48,590 nt of DNA from Bacteroidota bacterium (GTDB lineage Bacteria > Bacteroidota > Bacteroidia > AKYH767-A > 2013-40CM-41-45): contig PLYJ01000163.1 of NCBI GenBank assembly GCA_003151745.1, positions 1 to 48,590 of the forward strand, given 5' to 3'. A program made the translations under genes and the position numbers. The first letter of the stretch is position 1. Each line of letters opens with the position of its first letter. The notes beneath the pieces are model-generated. The model made no database searches. It was not told where the DNA came from and saw nothing but the letters and a program-made list of their open reading frames with translations. Of this stretch, positions 43,052 through 48,590 are shown in pieces.

Positions 43052-43228
43052 TTTAATTATCCCCAAAGTTTTTAAAAACAGTTAAAATGATCAAATCAAT
43101 TCATACTCTAAGCTATTTGAATAAATAAGCATAATTTCATCATGATTTATCTGTTAAGATACCCTTAACGAGCATTGTTTAAGTTTATTTTAATTCCTGA
43201 AAAATAAATTTTACCCTTTTAAATGAAT

Positions 43229-43307
43229 AGAACACGGATGATACGGACGAACTGATAAAAACAGATTTAATCCGTGCAATCAGTCTAATCCGTGTGATTT
43301 ATGTTCC
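43229..43307. repeat. Palindromic element built from CACGGAT/ATCCGTG words
   Basis: Outer arms ACACGGAT (43232-43239) and ATCCGTGT (43288-43295) are perfectly complementary. Inside, ACGGA/TCCGT and ACTGAT/ATCAGT give alternative, mutually exclusive pairings. It is the main recognisable feature of the 336-bp gap between porU and the helicase gene, apart from the porU promoter; the rest shows nothing else. Confidence 0.6.
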
Positions 43308-43382
43308 ATTTTATAAACATTTTATCTAAAAAAGCGTTATATGCTTAATATCTACTATTAATGAATCACATCCATCTGCTAT

Positions 43383-46300
43383 ATGAATAATTCCATTGCT
43401 CATTCTGCTGTTCCGTCAACAACTACTTTGCATGAAGAAGTGAGGCGCTTGCTCCGTTTAAAAAGCTCAAATGTTAAAAAGGAGCTGGAAAATGCCGGTG
43501 AAGAAGTTGCTATTACTTACCTATCCGAGTTATTTAAAGGCAATGGATGGACGGTTGCTTTTCATACCGGCGCAAGAAACCACAAGTCACTACTCCTCTC
43601 TGACCCGCATCAGCCCGATACCATTATCCTGATAATTAAATTTATTCTCAAATCTAAAGCGCTCACTTATGATGAGGCCCGTCATGAACTGATTGATTTT
43701 GAAAATAACATAGGCCCTGTATATAATTGCTCACAGTTTTGTCTCCTGTCAGTCCATGGATTTGAAGAAAAAGCAGAACGGCTGGAAAAGTATAACCTCC
43801 TGCTGCAGGACTGGAGCAGTATGGAAGAACTGATAAACCATTACAGCAAGGATAAAGTGCAGGAGCCACGCATACAGCTATTCGCACACAATAAGCAAAC
43901 CTATAAGAAGGTGCGAAAGATGATGACACATGCCAAAGGCGTTGCTGTGGTGCAGGCAACAGGCACAGGCAAGAGCTACCTCATTGCACGGTTGCTTCAG
44001 GACTTCGCGGGTGAAAAAAGACTGGTGATGGCTCCATCCTATTATATCATTGACCAGATCAAAGAACATATACGCTGGGAAACCGACTTGCCGGGCGATG
44101 CAAATAAGATTGAATTCATGACGTATGCAAGAAGCATGAACCTTACTGTTGCGGAAATCAACGACCTGAAACCAAAGATGATTGTGCTCGATGAATTTCA
44201 TCGTTGCGGTGCAGAAGAATGGGGGCGTGGCGTGCAGGACATCCTGGGCGCATATCCCCAAACTTTCAAGTTTGGAACCTCTGCCACGCCCATCCGCTAT
44301 CTCGACAACGGACGCGACATGAGCATGGAGCTTTTCCAGGGGCATGTGGCCGAAAACCTGAGCCTTGCGCAGGCAATAGTCCGCAACATACTGCCCATGC
44401 CCAAATACGTATGCGCTCTATATACCTTGTCAGAGGAGATCAGCAGCATGAGAGAGCGGATTGCCGGTTCACGCAGGAACGAGGAAACAAAAAGGAAGCT
44501 TCTGCTTGATCTGGATACCATCCACATTGATTGGGAAAGAAGCCGCGGCATTCCACATGTGCTTAAAAAACATTTGCGTAAAAACATGCGCAAGTTCATC
44601 ATCTTCTGCAAGGACGAGGCGCATCTGAATGAAATGGAACCCATGGTGAAGAAATGGTTTAAAGAAGCCATGGACGACATCGCTGTTAAAAGCTACATCG
44701 TTCATTCCAAAGAAGCGCAGAGCGATGAGCAACTTGAAGCATTTAAAAATGAAACTTCTAAGGATCATCTCCACCTCCTCTTCTCCATTGATATGCTCAA
44801 TGAAGGATTGCATGTGAACGAGGTGAATGGAGTGATGCTGCTGCGCCCCACGGAAAGCCCCAATATCTTTTATCAGCAGATTGGGCGTTGCCTCAAAGTG
44901 GGCGGCAATGAGCGCCCCGTCATCTTTGATTTTGTAAACAACTTCAAAGCCATACGCACCCATGACTTTATGTACGACCTTGACTTTGCAAGAAAGGAGC
45001 TGTTGGACCGACGGAGTGAAGAGAGTCTTGAAGACCGCTGCCCTCGCTTTAATGTGAATGATGAGGTGAGGGAGATTACAGAAATGTTCGGCCAAATCGA
45101 ATTCAAGCTCGACAACTGGGAGGAAATGTTTGAACGGCTGGAGGCATATAAGAAGCGGTTTGGACACTGCGTGGTACCAAGGGAGTGGGAGGAAGATAAG
45201 CCGTTATATTTTTGGCTCAGACAGCAACGCAAAAGATATTTTTACAATCACTTAAACGAAGATCAAAAGGAAAGATTAGATAAGCTGGGTGTAAAATGGG
45301 ATTACCAGCCTGATGAAGATGTCTGGGCACAGAATTTCCAACTGCTTGCTGCTTATAAGGAAAAACACGGTCATTGCCAGATTGAAAGAGAGGAAAACAA
45401 ACCTTTATATGAATGGACACTCCAGGCAAGAAGAGATTTTCTTCGTGGCAGGTTAGACATGGAGAAAACCGGCAAGCTGAAAAAATTAGGATTCAACTTT
45501 AGCCCTATTGAAGAAATTGAATGGAAAAAAAATTTAAAGGAGCTCAAGGAACACAAAGCTAAATACGAAGATTACAGTTTGCTGAAGAGTAGAAATCGTC
45601 AGTTATTCAATTGGATTAATGGCCAATTAAAGAAACACAGGCGCGGCAACTTATCCGCCGATAAATTCAATATTTTGAAAAGCATGGGGCTTTTTGACTA
45701 CCTCTTTAAAGATGAAGTCTGGGAAAAAAAGTATAATCAGCTCGCAGAATTTAAGAATGAACATGGTCATTTTAAAATTCCACGCATAGGTGCTAACCGT
45801 GAACTTTGTTTATTGAGATCCTGGTTTGACAGGCAGCGGCAAGAGCACAAAGAAGGCACATTAACAGAAGAAAAGTGGAATAAGTTAAAAGCGCTTGGGG
45901 TAAACTTTATTCAATTAGATGAATTGTGGGATAAAAATTATAGGATGCTGGTTGAATACAAGAATAAAAACGGGCATATTAACCTCACAAAGCAAAGCAA
46001 GGACACTTTCTTAGCTACCTGGTTACAATACCAACGAGGAAGATACAACAAAGGTCAATTGAGTGCCGAAAGGATCAATAAGTTAAAGGCTATCGGAGTT
46101 GTTTTTAATCCCATTGAGGAAGATTGGGAAAATAATTTCCGCAGGCTGGTGGAATATAAAAAGGAACATGGAGATTTTATGATCCCTTATAGAGTTAAAG
46201 AATATGACTCTTTATACGGATGGGTAAATACACAAAGAGGTCGTTTTCGCGAAAGTAAATTAGACCATGAAAGAATCAACAGGCTAAAGGCCATCGGATT

Positions 46301-47327
46301 CAGCTTCAATAATAAGCTGGAGGAAGACTGGGAAAGAAATTATCTTTTGCTGGTTGAATTTAAAAAGGAGCACGGCGATTTAAACATTCCTCATCGTAAA
46401 AAAGAATATGCCCTCCTGGCTGGCTGGGCGCATAACCAGAGGTCTATCCATCGTAAAGGGAAATTAGAAAAATCCCGCGTTAACAAACTGAAGAAAATCG
46501 GTTTTGTTTTTGAACTTCTTGATGAAGCATGGAACAAGTGGTTCAAAAGCCTGGAGGAATTCAAAAGCAAATTTGGTCATTGCAATGTCCCCCACAACAA
46601 TAGCGAATTTCGATTATTAAACAGGTGGGCACAACATCAGCGAGGAAATTATCGTGAAGGCATTTTAGAAAAGGATAAAATCAAAAGAATGGAAGCGATT
46701 GGTTTTGACTTCGCACCCAAGGATATTGATGGAGATTGGCAGGAACGATTAAATGAATTAGTTGCTTACAAAAAGAAAAATGGGCACCTCGAAGTTACTC
46801 CAGGTGAGAACAAGACACTAAATATCTGGGTTTCAAGGCAACGGGCAAGACGCAAGAAAGGACTTCTTCCTGGTGACCGCATTAATAAATTAGATGCCAT
46901 TGGTTTTGTATGGAAGATGGGCAACAGTAAGATTTTTGAAAAGAAATTTATCGCTTTGCAAGAATACAAGAAGGAGCACGGTCATTTAAAAATCCCTATC
47001 AGCAACCCACTGTATGCATGGCAAACACATCTGAGAAACCAACATAAAGCGGGCAAATTAACAGAACAACAAATGCAAAGATTGAAGGAGATGGGCTTTA
47101 ACTATGTTTTCAAAGTGAATCATACCTTGGTAAGAAAAAAGCGTTTGCAGGAACTCGAAAGTTTTTATAAAAAACATGGTCATATTAATGTCACTGCGGA
47201 ACATAAGGATTTTGCCTCGCTCGCAGGCTGGCTTAATGAAACCCGCAAGCCGGGAAGACGCGCCACTTACCCAAAGGAGTTTATTGACCATTTGAATGCC
47301 ATGGGCATGATATGGGAAAGGAAGTGA
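43383..47327 (+). CDS. SF2 helicase with N-terminal nuclease-like domain and 11 helicase-associated repeats (1314 aa)
   Basis: Helicase motifs are all present: Walker A GTGKS (194-198), DEFH (270-273), SAT (300-302) and QQIGR (498-502). Residues 1-170 may be a degenerate restriction-endonuclease-like domain (EEVAITYLSELFKGNGWTVA, then QPDTIILIIKF), but no complete PD-(D/E)xK site is seen. From residue 579 to the end, 11 consecutive units of ~67 residues occur, each with W at the start, a Y/FK..HGH motif, and a closing KL..[IL]G[FV]. These match the helicase-associated (HA) domain, thought to bind nucleic acid. A defence or DNA-processing role is inferred, not shown. The gene stands alone. Confidence 0.9.
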   Translation: MNNSIAHSAVPSTTTLHEEVRRLLRLKSSNVKKELENAGEEVAITYLSELFKGNGWTVAFHTGARNHKSLLLSDPHQPDTIILIIKFILKSKALTYDEARHELIDFENNIGPVYNCSQFCLLSVHGFEEKAERLEKYNLLLQDWSSMEELINHYSKDKVQEPRIQLFAHNKQTYKKVRKMMTHAKGVAVVQATGTGKSYLIARLLQDFAGEKRLVMAPSYYIIDQIKEHIRWETDLPGDANKIEFMTYARSMNLTVAEINDLKPKMIVLDEFHRCGAEEWGRGVQDILGAYPQTFKFGTSATPIRYLDNGRDMSMELFQGHVAENLSLAQAIVRNILPMPKYVCALYTLSEEISSMRERIAGSRRNEETKRKLLLDLDTIHIDWERSRGIPHVLKKHLRKNMRKFIIFCKDEAHLNEMEPMVKKWFKEAMDDIAVKSYIVHSKEAQSDEQLEAFKNETSKDHLHLLFSIDMLNEGLHVNEVNGVMLLRPTESPNIFYQQIGRCLKVGGNERPVIFDFVNNFKAIRTHDFMYDLDFARKELLDRRSEESLEDRCPRFNVNDEVREITEMFGQIEFKLDNWEEMFERLEAYKKRFGHCVVPREWEEDKPLYFWLRQQRKRYFYNHLNEDQKERLDKLGVKWDYQPDEDVWAQNFQLLAAYKEKHGHCQIEREENKPLYEWTLQARRDFLRGRLDMEKTGKLKKLGFNFSPIEEIEWKKNLKELKEHKAKYEDYSLLKSRNRQLFNWINGQLKKHRRGNLSADKFNILKSMGLFDYLFKDEVWEKKYNQLAEFKNEHGHFKIPRIGANRELCLLRSWFDRQRQEHKEGTLTEEKWNKLKALGVNFIQLDELWDKNYRMLVEYKNKNGHINLTKQSKDTFLATWLQYQRGRYNKGQLSAERINKLKAIGVVFNPIEEDWENNFRRLVEYKKEHGDFMIPYRVKEYDSLYGWVNTQRGRFRESKLDHERINRLKAIGFSFNNKLEEDWERNYLLLVEFKKEHGDLNIPHRKKEYALLAGWAHNQRSIHRKGKLEKSRVNKLKKIGFVFELLDEAWNKWFKSLEEFKSKFGHCNVPHNNSEFRLLNRWAQHQRGNYREGILEKDKIKRMEAIGFDFAPKDIDGDWQERLNELVAYKKKNGHLEVTPGENKTLNIWVSRQRARRKKGLLPGDRINKLDAIGFVWKMGNSKIFEKKFIALQEYKKEHGHLKIPISNPLYAWQTHLRNQHKAGKLTEQQMQRLKEMGFNYVFKVNHTLVRKKRLQELESFYKKHGHINVTAEHKDFASLAGWLNETRKPGRRATYPKEFIDHLNAMGMIWERK

Positions 47328-47495
47328 AGCATACATTTTAACCTTTGGGAATGATGTAGCCATTTATCTGTCTTGCCCTGCCTTATAAACCATATTGCAG
47401 ACAGAAACAAGCTATCCGCATTTCACTTCCCCCCGGCTCCCTGACCCACTCACTCATCCGTCACCACCCGCCCAAAAAAGGCTGATAACTAAAAC

Positions 47496-47747
47496 GCGAT
47501 TACCGGTAACCATCAAATAGGTATGGGTACCTATTACGTGATTACCTGTAACTACAGAATAGGGAACGGTGCCTATTGCGTGATTACCCTTAACCACCGA
47601 TTAGGGAAAGGTATCCATTTCATGACTACCGGTAACTAAAGCAAAACGACCGATAGCCTTTACGAGTTTACCGGTAACCACCCAATAGGGAAAGGTAACT
47701 AGTATGTGATTACCGGTAATCACGATTTAGTTATAGGTAATCTTTGA
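47496..47747. repeat. Degenerate 42-bp tandem array, family B (6 units)
   Basis: Six units of exactly 42 bp share the pattern GTGATTACCGGTAACC, AATAGGGAAAGG, and TACCTATTAC-like ends. A GGTAAC-like box occurs at positions 10-15 and again at 31-36 of each unit, giving a 21-bp half-period. One reading frame repeats a VITGNH-type peptide but has stop codons in units 4 and 5, so it is not coding as it stands. It is unrelated in sequence to family A. It lies in the 47328-48061 gap, where the only other feature I see is a short hairpin at 47940. Confidence 0.85.
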
Positions 47748-47939
47748 TGGAATACATCCACTTGCTTTAAGAATTGTGGTGTTTTTGAAGATTTTGTTGG
47801 TTGAAAGGTGAAAAGAGGTGGTAAGGCATTGGCTGTTTGGCAGAAAAATGCTGCTACAAGTCTTCTTTAATATTCATGGCAGTCTTAAATAATAAAGCGT
47901 GGAATTTCAAATTACACGCAACGGGAGTTGGCAAACACA

Positions 47940-47976
47940 CATACCCATAATAGAAACTCCGCCTAAAGTGGGTATG
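47940..47976. other. Hairpin with CATACCCA/TGGGTATG arms
   Basis: Perfect 8-bp arms (47940-47947 and 47969-47976) enclose a 21-nt loop. It is 85 bp before the start of the small zinc-ribbon gene. It may be part of a structured RNA or a leader; nothing specific is recognised. Confidence 0.35.
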
Positions 47977-48061
47977 ATAGAACAACAAAACTGTAAGAAA
48001 TAGCCTCATTTTGCTCAATTTCTCTGTTCACCTTTTAGCCATTTCAATGTACAAGCATGTC

Positions 48062-48295
48062 ATGGCAAATAAATATAAAGCTTTGCAACAGCAGGTTCGT
48101 AATGAAAGGCGCAAAGAAAAAATGTGCGCCGTAAAAGCTGCATATTGCACTAAGGAGGCAGCCTTTCAAAAAGGCCAATCTTTATATAAGTGCCCTTACT
48201 GCAATCAATGGCACAGAAGCGGAGCTACTGAAAAATTTATGGCATTTATTGTAAACCGAAATAATAGAGGTGAGGTTTTAACAAAGACAAGTTAA
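48062..48295 (+). CDS. Small zinc-ribbon-like protein (77 aa)
   Basis: I prefer the ATG at 48062 (MANKYKALQQQVRNERRKEK); in-frame starts at 48011 and 48047 add implausible residues. A single CPYC motif followed by NQWHRSG (KCPYCNQWH) suggests a half zinc ribbon with Cys-Cys-His ligands. The rest is basic. Similar short basic proteins with CPxC-x-x-WH occur in Bacteroidota and phages. Nucleic-acid binding is plausible but unproven. Confidence 0.55.
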   Translation: MANKYKALQQQVRNERRKEKMCAVKAAYCTKEAAFQKGQSLYKCPYCNQWHRSGATEKFMAFIVNRNNRGEVLTKTS

Positions 48296-48400
48296 CAATC
48301 ACAACCAAAATGCATACGACAGAAATAATCCCTCAGTTCTCATTCCAAATCTTCACTTAAAAAAAGCAGGTTTGAAAAATCTGCGTAGCGGTGTTTTATG

Positions 48401-48520
48401 CTAATTCTTCAGTAGCTTAATCACTTCTTTCGGATTTCTTCTTCCATCCCAAACAATCAAAATTTCAATCTGCTTTTCATTTTCTTTTCCACCTCTTTCT
48501 GCGTGTAAGATTCCCCTCGT
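48401..48520 (-). pseudogene. RelE/ParE-like toxin C-terminal fragment
   Basis: A 39-codon open stretch ends with EKQIEILIVWDGRRNPKEV and IKLLKN. The IEIL-x-V-W-D-x-R-R-NP pattern resembles the last strand and catalytic tail of RelE/ParE-type toxins. The N-terminal part is absent: the frame is closed by a stop at 48523-48521. The fragment also overlaps the preceding antitoxin-like frame in another frame, as if a deletion removed the toxin body. Confidence 0.4.
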
Positions 48521-48590
48521 TTAATCTGGGCCTTTGCTTCTTTGATTGCCTCTGCCTCTTCTTTGGAAAAACGGTAAGGCTCCTGCGGTT
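48457..48590 (-). pseudogene. Antitoxin-like C-terminal part, continuing beyond the window
   Basis: The frame is open from the window's right edge. It encodes PYRFSKEEAEAIKEAKAQIK, then a GESYTQKEVEKKM motif typical of short antitoxins that end in a helix before the toxin gene, then RLKF and a stop. Here the stop falls inside the toxin remnant, consistent with a deletion fusing the two genes. The 5' end is outside the window. Confidence 0.45.

Noticed and set aside
44469-45167. 232-codon antisense frame within the helicase
   Set aside because: It lies wholly inside a strongly supported helicase gene and shows no protein family features.
47496-47747. CRISPR array or iteron-type origin
   Set aside because: Units lack identical repeats and spacers, and no replication initiator gene is nearby.

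Overview
The window looks like the chromosome of a Bacteroidota bacterium, most likely Chitinophagia- or Sphingobacteriia-like, probably from an environmental assembly. The evidence is an adjacent porU-porV pair of the type IX secretion system (T9SS), a secreted protein with a T9SS type A-like C-terminal tail, many short lipoproteins, -7 promoter elements of the form TAnnTTTG, and weak or absent Shine-Dalgarno sequences.

Positions 1-20034 are a dense, almost entirely plus-strand stress and ion-homeostasis cluster. It holds a 5'-truncated phosphoketolase, four OmpA-type lipoproteins in two A/B pairs, several very small membrane proteins (two with SHOCT domains), a DoxX-like protein, a SpoIIAA-like protein, a tandem universal stress protein and a TerB-like protein. 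It also holds an NhaC-type antiporter, a P3A proton ATPase with a long Lys/Pro/Glu tail, a class III polyphosphate kinase 2, an aquaporin, an MscS channel, an MtfA-type peptidase on the minus strand, and a ClC chloride channel. Together they would manage membrane potential, pH, water and chloride, polyphosphate-derived nucleotides and envelope integrity.

Positions 20240-28529 are mobile DNA. They hold a VapC/antitoxin pair and then a minus-strand mobilization operon. In transcription order the operon is tyrosine integrase, a repeat-containing protein, a four-helix membrane protein, a VWA-like exported protein, a 46-aa membrane protein, a coupling ATPase broken by an in-frame TGA, a MobC-like protein and a relaxase. 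Beyond the integrase lies a 42-bp degenerate tandem array and then the 3' half of a leucine-type tRNA, interpreted as attR. Its orientation predicts that the intact tRNA lies to the left. None is visible back to base 1, so the whole stress cluster may be cargo of one integrated element.

Positions 28531-32876 form a scarred junction zone: a decapitated TPR gene fused head-on to a decapitated Ig-like T9SS cargo gene, an Fn3-like protein, a hairpin, a second copy of the 42-bp array, and an ArsR regulator with twin operators driving an AHSA1-VOC fusion protein. Positions 32879-43025 are core genes: korAB, a sugar aminotransferase, tRNA-Leu(CAA), ispF, porV and porU. Positions 43383-48590 hold a giant SF2 helicase with 11 helicase-associated repeats, a second unrelated 42-bp repeat family, a small zinc-ribbon protein and a broken toxin-antitoxin remnant.

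The most unusual signals are three things. Two sequence-unrelated intergenic repeat families share a 42-bp period split into 21-bp half-units. The tRNA remnant implies a very large integrative element carrying a stress island. The mobilization operon includes several unrecognised membrane and exported proteins.
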